A stretch of 50,713 nt of DNA. Origin: Aestuariirhabdus haliotis. Lineage in GTDB: Bacteria > Pseudomonadota > Gammaproteobacteria > Pseudomonadales > Aestuariirhabdaceae. The translations under genes were made by a program, and so were the position numbers. Below are positions 33,318 to 42,305 of this stretch, piece by piece. The notes under the pieces are model-generated. The model was not told the origin of the DNA. It saw only the letters and a list, made by a program, of their open reading frames with translations, and searched no databases. Location: the NCBI RefSeq assembly GCF_023509475.1, contig NZ_JAKSDZ010000023.1, positions 1 through 50,713 on the forward strand. The letters are read 5' to 3'. The number at the start of each line of letters is the position of its first letter. Within the stretch, counting starts at the first letter, position 1.

Positions 33318-34802
33318 TTAACCCACGGTTTCGGGTTTGGCTGCCAGAGCAGCGGTGTGTTCCTCTTCGATTCGATCCATTGTCAGGTTCATGGCGCCTA
33401 GAAAGATGGAAACGAGCGGGCTGAGTATATTAAAGAAGCAGAATGGCAGGTAAGCCAGAGTAGAGACTCCCAGAACGCCGGCATGGAAAGCACCTCCAGA
33501 GTTCCAGGGCACCAGTACCGAGGTGACCGTTCCTGCATCTTCAACGGCACGTGACAAGTTTTTTGGGGCTAATCCATAACGTTTAAAGGCCCCACGGAAC
33601 ATGCGTGCCGGAAGCACAATAGCAATGTACTGGTCTGAAGCAGTCATATTGGTAAAAATACAGCTGGCGATGGTTGCGCCGATCAGTGAGCCGGTGCCCC
33701 GAACCACTTTTAAAATAGCTTCTGCGAGCCGCTGTAGCATGCCACAAGCTTCTAGCATGCCACCAAAAATCATGGCGCAAATGATCAGCCAGATAGTGTT
33801 GAGCATGCTGGCCATGCCACCTCGAGAGAACAGCTCGTCGATCGTTGTATTGCCGGTTTCGATAGTAAATCCTGCCGCTGCTGTGGTCAGTACTACCTTG
33901 TAAATACCGGCAATGCCCGTGTCAGTCATGGTAGATAACAGGGGTTGCTGGAACAGGGGTATGGCGGCAATGCCCAGCAAAAGGCCGATTGTCAAAGCCG
34001 GTAGCGCGGGCATGCGTCGGGCTACCATCACAATGACCAGCGCGGGCACCAACAGCAACCAGGGTGAAATATTGAAATGCTTCTCGATAGTGGTTAATAC
34101 CGCCTGGATATCTTCGTTGCTGGCCATGTTGCCCTGATAAAAGTAGCCCAGGATCAGGAAACCGATGAGAGCCATAGCCATTGCCGGACCTGAGGTATAT
34201 ACCATATGGCGAATATGGGTGAAGATGTCGGTGCCCGCCATGGCTGGGGCCAGGTTGGTGGTATCCGACAATGGCGACATCTTGTCACCAAAGTAGGCGC
34301 CAGAAATTACGGCCCCGGCGACCATGCCGACGGGAACACCTAACGTATGCCCTATGGCTATTAACGCGATACCAATGGTGCCGCTGGTGGACCAGCTGCT
34401 TCCGGTGCAGAGGGCTACAATGGCGCTGATCAGGCAGGCGACGAACAGGAACACGTTGGGATTGATCAGTTGAAGCCCGTAATAAATCATCAGGGGCACG
34501 ATTCCGCTCATCATCCAGATAGAAATCAAAGAGCCAACGATCAGCAGTATCAGCGTGGCCTGCAGAGCCATACTGATGGAGTTGATCATGGCATCTTCGA
34601 GGGTTTTATAAGGCAGCTTGAGCGCGAAAATACCAATGCAGGCAGCGAATATGGAAGAAAGCAGCAAAGCGTACTGGTTGGGGCCGAATGTAGAATCATC
34701 TTTATAGATGACAACATTGATGACCATCATTACGATCAGGAACAGTAGCGGAAATAGGGAAACAATAAGGTTAGGTCGAGGCGTATTTTCGGTAGTTTCC
34801 AT
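33318..34802 (-). CDS. nhaC: Na+/H+ antiporter, NhaC family
   Basis: A 494-residue membrane protein with about 11-12 helices. The family core GSSWSTSGTIGIALIAIGHTLG and GAYFGDKMSPLSDTTNLAPAMAG are present, as is the later NMTASDQYIAIVLPARMF segment. It should exchange sodium for protons across the inner membrane, fitting the sodium-linked oadGAB pump further on. It stands alone and is divergent from the cyclic-nucleotide-binding gene. Confidence 0.93.
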   Translation of the reverse strand: METTENTPRPNLIVSLFPLLFLIVMMVINVVIYKDDSTFGPNQYALLLSSIFAACIGIFALKLPYKTLEDAMINSISMALQATLILLIVGSLISIWMMSGIVPLMIYYGLQLINPNVFLFVACLISAIVALCTGSSWSTSGTIGIALIAIGHTLGVPVGMVAGAVISGAYFGDKMSPLSDTTNLAPAMAGTDIFTHIRHMVYTSGPAMAMALIGFLILGYFYQGNMASNEDIQAVLTTIEKHFNISPWLLLVPALVIVMVARRMPALPALTIGLLLGIAAIPLFQQPLLSTMTDTGIAGIYKVVLTTAAAGFTIETGNTTIDELFSRGGMASMLNTIWLIICAMIFGGMLEACGMLQRLAEAILKVVRGTGSLIGATIASCIFTNMTASDQYIAIVLPARMFRGAFKRYGLAPKNLSRAVEDAGTVTSVLVPWNSGGAFHAGVLGVSTLAYLPFCFFNILSPLVSIFLGAMNLTMDRIEEEHTAALAAKPETVG

Positions 34803-34871
34803 CTAAGGAATGTCCCCAGTTATTATTAATATCAGCATTATTGTAGACAGCATATCATCGCTTCAGGGAAA

Positions 34872-34915
34872 ATTGTGACCGATCACCCGTCACAATCAAT
34901 AGATCCTTTTATAAT
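34872..34915. promoter_or_regulatory. Inverted repeat and promoter upstream of the cyclic-nucleotide-binding protein gene
   Basis: ATTGTGAC (34872-34879) and GTCACAAT (34889-34896) are perfect complements 9 bp apart. TATAAT lies at 34910-34915, so the repeat covers the -35 region. The half-sites resemble CRP half-sites (TGTGA/TCACA), but the spacing (11 bp between the pentamers) is longer than the canonical 6. A repressor site for this gene, or for the divergent nhaC gene, is likely. Confidence 0.6.
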
Positions 34916-34963
34916 CGCCGCCATATCGGGCAAAGGTAGCCCGTTGCTACAGGAGTAATACGG

Positions 34964-35416
34964 ATGAATATCAAGCAGTTGTTAATGAACAACTCGCTGT
35001 TTGAGCAGCTGACAGCGGATGAGTTGGATTATGTTGTGGCCCTGATGCGGCCGCATGAGTTGCCAGCCAATACCACCGTTTTCAAGGAGGGTGCGCACGG
35101 CAATTATGTATGTTTTGTGATGCAAGGCAGTCTGCAGGTTCTGAAGTCTAAGGATAATGGCCAGGAATCCGTTATTGCGACGCTCGGTGAAGGTCAATCG
35201 GTTGGAGAAATGGCCATCATTGATGGTTTGCCTCGATCGGCCACAGTTCGTTCTGCTACCGCTTCTTCCCTACTGCTACTAAAGCGAGAGGATTTCAATA
35301 CCCTGTTATCCAGGCACCCTGAGACGGCTGCCAAGATCCTTAAGGCGATCGCCAAAATGTTGAGTATCCACCTGAGAAAAACCTCAGGAGAGCTATCCAA
35401 CCTGCTGTTTGCTTGA
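34964..35416 (+). CDS. Stand-alone cyclic nucleotide-binding domain protein
   Basis: A 150-residue protein consisting of one CRP-like cyclic-nucleotide-binding domain. The phosphate-binding cassette is present as GEMAIIDGLPRSATVRSA, with the Glu, Arg and Ser that contact cyclic nucleotides in CRP. The C-terminal helix (about 120-145) would be the dimer helix of CRP, but no DNA-binding domain follows. It could be a cAMP or c-di-GMP sensing partner of another protein. GGAG precedes the ATG at 34964. Confidence 0.88.
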   Translation: MNIKQLLMNNSLFEQLTADELDYVVALMRPHELPANTTVFKEGAHGNYVCFVMQGSLQVLKSKDNGQESVIATLGEGQSVGEMAIIDGLPRSATVRSATASSLLLLKREDFNTLLSRHPETAAKILKAIAKMLSIHLRKTSGELSNLLFA

Positions 35417-35661
35417 TTGAAATAGGGCCGCTTCCTGTTTCTTCAAGCGGTCATACCCTGAGTTATAATTGTGTTCATGCATGCCTGATACATTAATGTC
35501 GTTCTGTTGTGTATCAGGTTTGGCATCTGTTCCCCGTCAGGGGTGGTCAGCCGAGAATCTGATTTATAATCAAGGTTGCAGCAACACCGATCGTTTGCGG
35601 TTGCTATTCGCAGGTATTACTTAGTCCAATCTACCCCTTCTTGTTTGTTTCTGGAGAGTTC

Positions 35662-36279
35662 ATGTTTACCGGAATTGTGCAGTGTTCTTTGCCACTGTCA
35701 GGGCTCGAATCCAAACCTGGTTTGAAGCGCTTTTGGTTCGATTTTCCCTCTGAGATGTTGGCCGATTTGTCGTTGGGTGCCAGCGTAGCTGTCAATGGAG
35801 CCTGTTTAACTGTTGCTGCAATTGATGGTTCCCGGATTGGGTTTGATGTGATGCAGGAAACTCTGAGGGTGACCAATTTGGCGCAACTTGAGAGTGGATC
35901 TTATGTGAACCTTGAGCGTGCCGCCCGTTTTAATGATGAAATTGGGGGCCATCTGTTGTCTGGTCATGTTCATGACCGAGTAGAGGTACTTTCGGTAGAA
36001 CGGCCTGAAAATAACTGCATTATCACTTTTTCATTAGCCCCTGAGTGGCAACCTTATCTATTTGCCAAAGGTTTTGTAGCTCTTAATGGAGCCAGTTTAA
36101 CGGTGGGTGAAGTTGAGCCGGGGCAGTTTAATGTATACCTGATTCCGGAAACCCTGAAAATCACAACGTTCGACAATTTAAAAGTCGGGGACAAGGTGAA
36201 TCTTGAAATCGATAGCCAGACCCAGGTGATCGTGGATACCGTTAAGCGCATGTCAGAGGCTGGCCAGATCCATCGGTAG
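35662..36279 (+). CDS. ribE: Riboflavin synthase alpha chain
   Basis: A 205-residue protein with two lumazine-binding beta-barrels. It starts MFTGIV, has VNGACLTV with Cys48 at the same position as in E. coli, GGHLLSGHVH, and in the second half LNGASLTVGEV. It converts two 6,7-dimethyl-8-ribityllumazine molecules to riboflavin. I use the ATG at 35662, where all family members begin; a frame to 35641 is open. It stands apart from other rib genes. The 245 bp upstream contain no FMN riboswitch that I can recognise. A lumazine-binding paralogue is possible but the catalytic residues are kept. Confidence 0.9.
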   Translation: MFTGIVQCSLPLSGLESKPGLKRFWFDFPSEMLADLSLGASVAVNGACLTVAAIDGSRIGFDVMQETLRVTNLAQLESGSYVNLERAARFNDEIGGHLLSGHVHDRVEVLSVERPENNCIITFSLAPEWQPYLFAKGFVALNGASLTVGEVEPGQFNVYLIPETLKITTFDNLKVGDKVNLEIDSQTQVIVDTVKRMSEAGQIHR

Positions 36280-36385
36280 AGGAGGGCAGTTCCTATCCAA
36301 TCGGTGCCGAGGTAAACTGGCCGAAATATAAATAGAAACCGTCACTGAAGCCTCAATCCGAGGTTGCTTGTTATAAGGATGATTC

Positions 36386-37135
36386 ATGCCCAGCCTATTC
36401 CTGTTTCGCACACTTGTTGGTGCCTTATTGTTGAGTTGTTTGTCGTTTTCGGTTTCCACGCTAGCCCAGCTACAGGTTGCCGCCAGCACTTGGCCTCCTT
36501 ATGTCGATGAAAATGCCGAACGCAGAGGCGCGGCGACGGTAATTGTTGAGGAAGCCTTGAAGCGTGCCGGTTACGATCTGAATATGGTCGTCGACATCTG
36601 GCCACGATCCCTCGAAGGGACTCGTTCTGGCGTTTATGACGTCATTGCAGCGGCCTGGTACTCTGACGAGCGCAATAAAGAACTGGCGTTCAGCAAACCC
36701 TTCCTGAAAAACAATCTTAAATTTGTGGTGGTCAAGAATCGTGGTCTGAAATACGACCAACTGGAAGATCTGAATGGTAAAATGATCGGTACGATTATCG
36801 ATTACGCTTACGGTGAACCCTTTGATAGCGCAAGCCTGGCTATAAGAGCGCCGGCAAATCATACTATTCAGAACCTGCGCCGGCTGACGTTAGGGCAAAT
36901 TGATATGGTTCTGGCTGATGAGCAAGAAGCCCTTTACCTGATTAGAACCTTGCTGCCGGATCAGGCAAATAACCTCGAAATCTTACCTCGCGCCATTTCA
37001 ACCAATGGTTTGCATATCGCGGTGAGCCGAGAGCACCCTCAGCACCAGGAAATCCTGAAGGCTTTTAACGCGGAAATTGAAACCATGAATGCGGATGGTT
37101 CTCTGAAAAAGATCTTGCAGGATTATGGCATGTAG
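36386..37135 (+). CDS. Periplasmic solute-binding protein, family 3 (orphan)
   Basis: A 249-residue protein with a signal peptide (about 27 residues, ending STLA/QLQ). The mature part follows the SBP_bac_3 fold: AASTWPPYVDENAERRGAATVIVEEALKRAGY, DVIAAAWYSDERNKELAFSKPF, and the second lobe LNGKMIGTIIDYAYG. It resembles amino-acid or polar-solute binding proteins. No permease is adjacent. AAGGA precedes the ATG. The dispersed element begins 67 bp after its stop. Confidence 0.87.
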   Translation: MPSLFLFRTLVGALLLSCLSFSVSTLAQLQVAASTWPPYVDENAERRGAATVIVEEALKRAGYDLNMVVDIWPRSLEGTRSGVYDVIAAAWYSDERNKELAFSKPFLKNNLKFVVVKNRGLKYDQLEDLNGKMIGTIIDYAYGEPFDSASLAIRAPANHTIQNLRRLTLGQIDMVLADEQEALYLIRTLLPDQANNLEILPRAISTNGLHIAVSREHPQHQEILKAFNAEIETMNADGSLKKILQDYGM

Positions 37136-37198
37136 ACGAGCCTTTCAGGCTTCTTTTACGATAAAGTTCGGCTCTGCCTGACAGGCTATACGGCTACC

Positions 37199-37467
37199 TT
37201 AAGGCACCTCTGATCAATTCAGATAGATCTCTGCGGATCCTGAAAATGGTTTTTATCAAGGTGAAGTTCGCCGTTCATGTCGAGACCTGAGCAAGGGCTT
37301 CAACACCGAGAAAAACCATTTTTAGGACCGCCCTACGGGGCTTTCGGGCGAATCCAGCCTCTTTGTTACGCCTTTTAGAAAGGTCTCGACCTTACTGCAA
37401 AGGCGTGTCGTGATTCTGAATTCGCCTGAAAGCCAGAGTTCATCTGAATTAATCAGAGGTGCTTTAA
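37199..37467 (+). mobile_element. Complete MITE-like element flanked by TTAA
   Basis: A 261-bp element (37203-37463) with 22-bp imperfect terminal inverted repeats (GGCACCTCTGATCAATTCAG at the left end, the near-complement at the right end). TTAA occurs directly on both sides (37199-37202 and 37464-37467), like a 4-bp target duplication. It has no open frame for a transposase. Its right part is repeated at 1-88 and, inverted, at 50596-50713. The right TTAA contains the stop codon of dusC. The TTAA/CTAG flanks fit the YTAR target of IS5-group elements. Confidence 0.8.
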
Positions 37468-38405
37468 GCATTGGATTGAAGCAGTTGCTGTATTTGCGTG
37501 GCTTGTTTTAAGGGCTTGATGCGCTCGAATAGATCCTGGGCCTGCTGGTAACCCGGGGCGAGAAAGCCGAGCCATTGTTTGACCCGTTGGCACAGGTGCT
37601 TTTCCGGGTAGTGCGGTTCTGTTACCCGATAAAAATCCAGCAATAAGGGGTGGATCTGCTGCCAGGCTTGCTCAGGGTTCGGGTCCGCTTGTTGCGCCTT
37701 TATCTGCCGGGACAGCAAAGGGTTGCGCAATGCTCCGCGCCCGAGCATGACGTGTTCACACCCGCTGGCTTCAACGCATTTCAAATAATCGCTGTAGGTC
37801 CAGATCTCCCCGTTAGCGATAAGCGGAAGTTTCACCACTTCGCCAATGCGCGCAATCCACTCCCAATGTGCAGGTGGTCGATAACCCTGGCTTTTGGTGC
37901 GTGCATGTACCGTCAGGGCGCTGGCGCCACTGCTTTCTATGGCGCAGGCATTCTCAAGGGTAAGACTGGTGTCTGCGTATCCGAGGCGCATCTTGGCGCT
38001 GACGGGAATCGCATCGGGGACTGCTCGGCGAACAGCACTGACGATTCTGGCCACCTGCTCGGGTTCGTTCAGTAGCAGGGCGCCACCACCGTGGCGGTTA
38101 ACCATCTTGGCGGGACAGCCGAAATTGAGATCGATCCCCGGAGCTCCCATTTCTACTACTTTATGAGCGTTTTCCCCCATTAACAGAGGATCGCTTCCCA
38201 GCAGTTGCACATGCACAGGGCAACCTGATGCTGTCTGACAGCCGTTTTCAAGTTCTGGCAAGTAGCGTTTGAAAACCCGTTGCGGCAACAGGGTGTTACT
38301 GACCCGTACAAATTCGCTGATGCAGAGATCGAACTCGCCATGCTCGGTTAGCAGGGCGCGCATGCTGTGGTCGGCGATACCCTCCATCGGGGCGAGCAGT
38401 AACAT
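37464..38405 (-). CDS. dusC: tRNA-dihydrouridine(16) synthase DusC
   Basis: A protein of about 313 residues (E. coli DusC has 315) that reduces uridine 16 in tRNA with FMN and NADPH. It begins MLLLAPMEGIADHSMRALL and shows the DusC-type CISEFVRV, the FMN region IDLNFGCPAKMVNRHGGGALLL with the catalytic Cys, and the KMRLGYAD and VHARTKSQGY segments. The start at 38405 has GGAGA eight bases upstream; the longer frame to 38462 has no site. The last codon is directly followed by TAA within the TTAA at the end of the dispersed element. Confidence 0.93.
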   Translation of the reverse strand: MLLLAPMEGIADHSMRALLTEHGEFDLCISEFVRVSNTLLPQRVFKRYLPELENGCQTASGCPVHVQLLGSDPLLMGENAHKVVEMGAPGIDLNFGCPAKMVNRHGGGALLLNEPEQVARIVSAVRRAVPDAIPVSAKMRLGYADTSLTLENACAIESSGASALTVHARTKSQGYRPPAHWEWIARIGEVVKLPLIANGEIWTYSDYLKCVEASGCEHVMLGRGALRNPLLSRQIKAQQADPNPEQAWQQIHPLLLDFYRVTEPHYPEKHLCQRVKQWLGFLAPGYQQAQDLFERIKPLKQATQIQQLLQSNA

Positions 38406-38749
38406 AGGGTGGATCTCCATAAATGGGGGCGTAACTGTAGTGGTAGCGTGTAAGCAAATCAACTCAGGGAATTATGGCAGCCCTGTCGTGATGTTTGGAA
38501 AAGGAGCTGGTAGAATAAAACGCGCGTTTGATTTTTTTGCGTAAGACCTTTCGCCTATAGCTGTAAGTGTCTGATACGGAGAAAATTCAACACGCTATAA
38601 GAAGCGTATAATTTGCCAGGTACCCGGATACAGGGTAAATTAGCGCCGACTTTGGCTACCAATATCTCGGCGTTGATCGAGAAGGGCGCTTTAGCTAGCG
38701 GCCAGCGTAGCCGAGTTATTACAAACACTATAAATGAAGGATGAATATC
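38406..38749. promoter_or_regulatory. Divergent region between dusC and oadG
   Basis: These 344 bp hold no gene. TATAAT at 38607-38612 is a good -10 for the oad operon, with only a weak -35 upstream. ACGCT and AGCGT (38592-38607) form a small inverted repeat just before that -10, a possible operator. The AAGGA before oadG sets its start at 38750. Confidence 0.5.
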
Positions 38750-38998
38750 ATGACCCAACCGGATCTTATGAGCGAAGGTATTAACCTTATGCTATTCGGA
38801 ATGGGTTTCGTGTTCGTGTTTTTGACTCTGCTGGTGTTTTCGACCACCGCGATGTCAAAAATTGCTGGCAGGTTTGACTCCGCAGAGCCCGAACCAGCAG
38901 CCAGCCGACCTGTAGCCGCGCCACAAGGGGGACCGGCTCAGGACCAGAAACTGCTTTCCATCATTAATGAGGCGATCAAACAGCATCGCGAGCGTTAA
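38750..38998 (+). CDS. oadG: Oxaloacetate decarboxylase gamma subunit
   Basis: An 82-residue small membrane subunit with one hydrophobic helix (about residues 9-31, with LMLFGMGFVFVFLTLLVFST), a Pro/Ala-rich linker and a short C-terminal helix. The gamma chain stabilises the alpha-beta complex and carries a metal in characterised enzymes. The start at 38750 has AAGGA eight bases upstream; an ATG at 38741 abuts that site. It is the first gene of oadGAB, 65 bp before oadA. Confidence 0.9.
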   Translation: MTQPDLMSEGINLMLFGMGFVFVFLTLLVFSTTAMSKIAGRFDSAEPEPAASRPVAAPQGGPAQDQKLLSIINEAIKQHRER

Positions 38999-39063
38999 TG
39001 ACGGATGTCGACCGACTGGTACGTGAACCCAACGCAATATTCAGTAAATAAAGGCCATAATCC

Positions 39064-40848
39064 ATGACCGCTACCAAGAAGCCATTAGGTATAACCGACG
39101 TCGTACTTCGCGACGCCCATCAGTCCCTGTTTGCAACCCGTCTGCGTATTGACGATATGCTCCCAATTGCCGAGAAGCTCGATAATATCGGCTATTGGTC
39201 TCTGGAATCCTGGGGGGGCGCTACCTTTGACTCCTGCATCCGTTATCTTGGCGAAGATCCCTGGGATCGTATTCGCGAATTGAAAAAAGCGATGCCAAAA
39301 ACCCCTCAGCAGATGTTGTTGCGAGGTCAGAATTTGCTGGGATATCGTCACTACGCCGATGACGTGGTGGACAAGTTTGTTGAGCGCGCTGCCGAAAACG
39401 GGGTTTCGGTATTCCGTGTATTTGATGCAATGAACGACCCGCGCAACCTCAAACGCGCATTGGAAGCGGTCAAGAAACAGGGGCAGCACGCCCAGGGTAC
39501 AATTTCCTACACAACCAGTCCCGTACACAATCTTGATGCCTGGATCGATCTGGCCAAGCGCATCGAAGATATGGGCGTTGATTCCATCGCGATCAAGGAT
39601 ATGTCGGGCATCCTGACACCCTACGATGCCTACGAGCTGGTGAGTCGCCTTAAGGCCGAAACCGACGTGCGTATTCATTTGCACTCTCATGCGACCTCTG
39701 GCCTCTCCTCCATGACCATCCTCAAGGCTGTCGAGGCGGGTATCGATAACGTCGATACTGCTATCTCCTCCATGAGCGAAACCTACGGACATTCCGCAAC
39801 CGAAGCCGTTGTTGCCGCGTTGCAGGGTACTGATCGCGATACCGGTCTGGATGTACTGCAGATCGAAGAAATTGCGGCCTACTTCCGCGTAGTACGTAAG
39901 AAATACGCCAAGTTTGAAGGGGCCCTGAAGGGCGTTGACTCCCGTATTCTGGTAGCCCAGGTGCCTGGCGGCATGCTGACCAATATGGAGAGCCAGCTGA
40001 AGGATCAGGGTGCTTCCGATAAATTTGATGAAGTATTGCAAGAGATTCCACGGGTTCGCGAAGATCTTGGTTATATTCCTCTGGTTACACCAACGTCCCA
40101 GATTGTGGGTACCCAGGCGGTTCTGAATATTCTGACGGGTGAGCGCTACAAGTCGATCTCCAAGGAAACCCAGGGCATTCTCAAGGGTGAATACGGAGCG
40201 GCCCCCGCGCCTTATAACAAGGAACTGCAGGACCGCGTTCTCGATGGGGCCGAAGCAATCACCTGCCGTCCCGGTGACCTGCTTGACAATGAACTGGACA
40301 AGATCGTTGCCGATGTAGAAGCCTTGTCAAAAGATAAAGGGTTCAAGCTTTCTGATAATTCCATTGACGATGCATTAACCTTTGCCCTGTTCCCTCAGAT
40401 CGCGCCGAAATTCCTCGAGAATCGAGGCAATCCCGATGCCTTCGAACCTGCTCCGACGGGCAATGAAGGTGCTGCGGTCACAACCGCTGAAGGCGAAGAG
40501 GTTTACACCGTTAAGGTCGATGGTGGCGAGTACACGGTAACCGTGGCCAACGGCGGAGATGTAACCGGTATTGTTCAGGTCGGTGGTAGTGCAGTTCCTG
40601 CTGCCAGTGCATCAGCTGCAGCCCCGGTAACGGGTGGTGAGCCTATGCCATCTCCGTTGGCAGGTAATATCTGGAAGGTCCATGTTGCTCCAGGGCAGCA
40701 GGTTCAGGAGGGTGATCTGTTGATCATCCTTGAGGCGATGAAGATGGAAACCGAAATTCGTGCACCCAAGGCGGGCACCGTCGGTTCTGTTGACGTCAAG
40801 GAAGGGGACGCCGTTGTTGTCGGTGCAACCCTGTTGACCATTGCCTGA
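39064..40848 (+). CDS. oadA: Oxaloacetate decarboxylase alpha subunit (carboxyltransferase and biotin carrier)
   Basis: A 594-residue protein. The carboxyltransferase TIM barrel begins [19 protein letters not shown] and includes the metal-binding HLHSHATSG. After an Ala/Pro-rich linker comes the biotinyl domain (about residues 525-594) with the biotin lysine in EAMKMETEI. It transfers the carboxyl of oxaloacetate to biotin; the membrane subunit then decarboxylates it and pumps Na+ out. Length and domain order are normal. The beta-subunit gene begins 12 bp later. Confidence 0.96.
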   Translation: MTATKKPLGITDVVLRDAHQSLFATRLRIDDMLPIAEKLDNIGYWSLESWGGATFDSCIRYLGEDPWDRIRELKKAMPKTPQQMLLRGQNLLGYRHYADDVVDKFVERAAENGVSVFRVFDAMNDPRNLKRALEAVKKQGQHAQGTISYTTSPVHNLDAWIDLAKRIEDMGVDSIAIKDMSGILTPYDAYELVSRLKAETDVRIHLHSHATSGLSSMTILKAVEAGIDNVDTAISSMSETYGHSATEAVVAALQGTDRDTGLDVLQIEEIAAYFRVVRKKYAKFEGALKGVDSRILVAQVPGGMLTNMESQLKDQGASDKFDEVLQEIPRVREDLGYIPLVTPTSQIVGTQAVLNILTGERYKSISKETQGILKGEYGAAPAPYNKELQDRVLDGAEAITCRPGDLLDNELDKIVADVEALSKDKGFKLSDNSIDDALTFALFPQIAPKFLENRGNPDAFEPAPTGNEGAAVTTAEGEEVYTVKVDGGEYTVTVANGGDVTGIVQVGGSAVPAASASAAAPVTGGEPMPSPLAGNIWKVHVAPGQQVQEGDLLIILEAMKMETEIRAPKAGTVGSVDVKEGDAVVVGATLLTIA

Positions 40849-40860
40849 GGGGTTTGACCA

Positions 40861-42165
40861 ATGGATAAACTGCTAACGCTTTGGTACGGCTCCGGCATCT
40901 ACAACATGGATTTTCCACAGTTTGTGATGATCCTCGTTGGTTTGGGCCTGCTGTACCTTGCTATCAAGAAAAACTTCGAGCCCCTGTTGCTGATTCCTAT
41001 CGGCTTCGGTGGCATCCTTGCCAACATTCCAGAGGCTGGACTCGCTTACTCAGCGGTTGAGCAGGCCATCCATATGGCCAAACCGGAAGTGCTGGAAGCC
41101 TTGTCCCAGGTTCTGGGTGTGGCTGCGACGGATCCCTCAGCTCTGGCTCACGCCTATGAGAGTTCAGACGCCGTATCTCACCAGGCCGCAATCAATATTG
41201 CCAAGGACATGGGATACAGCAATGGCGTCCTGTACAGCTTTTATACCGCGGTAATTGCCAGTGGTGCTGGCCCATTGATTATATTTATGGGCGTAGGCGC
41301 GATGACCGATTTTGGTCCATTGCTGGCAAACCCCAAGACGCTGTTCCTCGGTGCTGCTGCTCAGTTTGGCATCTTTGCCACGGTGCTGGGTGCAGTGACC
41401 ATGAGCTCTATGGGAATCATGGATTTCTCTGTGGCACAGTCTGCCGCGATCGGTATCATCGGTGGTGCCGATGGCCCTACCTCGATCTATGTGGCGAGCG
41501 TTCTAGCGCCTGAGTTGCTGGGTGCGATTGCGGTTGCGTCCTACTCCTACATGGCGCTGGTGCCGCTGATTCAGCCACCGATCATGAAGGCGCTGACCAC
41601 TGAAGAAGAGCGTAAGCTGCAAATGAGCCAGCTGCGCCATGTCGGTAAAACCGAAAAGATCGTTTTCCCGCTGGTCTTGCTGGTGCTGGTAGCTTTACTG
41701 CTACCCGATGCGGCACCACTGTTGGGTATGTTCTGCTTCGGTAACCTGATGAAGGAATGTGGCGTGGTCGATCGCCTGAGCGATACAGCACAAAATGCCC
41801 TGATCAATATCGTTACCATCTTCCTGGGACTCTCTGTGGGCTCCAAGCTGGTGGCCGACAAGTTCCTGCAAGCAGAAACCCTGGGTATTCTAGCGCTGGG
41901 TATCGTTGCTTTCGGTATTGGTACCGCCTCTGGGGTATTGATGGCCAAGGTGATGAACAAGATGAGCAGCACGCCTATCAACCCGTTGATCGGCTCTGCC
42001 GGTGTCTCTGCAGTACCTATGGCTGCACGAGTCTCCAACAAGATTGGTTTGCAGGCCAATCCGCAAAACTTCCTGTTGATGCACGCCATGGGACCTAATG
42101 TCGCTGGTGTCATTGGTTCTGCGGTAGCTGCGGGTGTGATGATCAAGTACGTCTCTGGCGGCTGA
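40861..42165 (+). CDS. oadB: Oxaloacetate decarboxylase beta subunit (Na+ pump)
   Basis: A 434-residue membrane protein with about nine to eleven helices. It has the family signatures [39 protein letters not shown] (containing the Na+-coupling Asp) and the C-terminal [18 protein letters not shown] and [19 protein letters not shown]. It couples decarboxylation of carboxybiotin to Na+ export, supplying a sodium gradient usable by TRAP and NhaC-type carriers. A hairpin terminator lies 23 bp after the stop. Confidence 0.96.
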   Translation: MDKLLTLWYGSGIYNMDFPQFVMILVGLGLLYLAIKKNFEPLLLIPIGFGGILANIPEAGLAYSAVEQAIHMAKPEVLEALSQVLGVAATDPSALAHAYESSDAVSHQAAINIAKDMGYSNGVLYSFYTAVIASGAGPLIIFMGVGAMTDFGPLLANPKTLFLGAAAQFGIFATVLGAVTMSSMGIMDFSVAQSAAIGIIGGADGPTSIYVASVLAPELLGAIAVASYSYMALVPLIQPPIMKALTTEEERKLQMSQLRHVGKTEKIVFPLVLLVLVALLLPDAAPLLGMFCFGNLMKECGVVDRLSDTAQNALINIVTIFLGLSVGSKLVADKFLQAETLGILALGIVAFGIGTASGVLMAKVMNKMSSTPINPLIGSAGVSAVPMAARVSNKIGLQANPQNFLLMHAMGPNVAGVIGSAVAAGVMIKYVSGG

Positions 42166-42187
42166 TCGCTTCTGCTCTAAGTACTTG

Positions 42188-42211
42188 AACAGGTCCTTCG
42201 GGGCCTGTTTT
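42188..42211 (+). terminator. Terminator of the oadGAB operon
   Basis: AACAGGTCC, a TTCG tetraloop and GGGCCTGTT (one G-T pair), then a short T-run. It separates the oad operon from the proton-channel cluster. Confidence 0.8.
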
Positions 42212-42305
42212 GCGTTTGGGGGCTCGCTTCACGGGGCGAGGTAATTGCTCTACTATCGATGCTAAACAGATTGAGTCGCTAAACCCCACAGAAGGTGCGC
42301 TGCCG

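Noticed and set aside
35417-35661. Possible FMN riboswitch upstream of riboflavin synthase
   Set aside because: I looked for the conserved RFN-element blocks and found none that match; only a short GC-rich stretch resembles part of one.
39085-40041. 318-codon minus-strand open frame inside oadA
   Set aside because: It lies entirely opposite the conserved carboxyltransferase coding sequence and has no family features.
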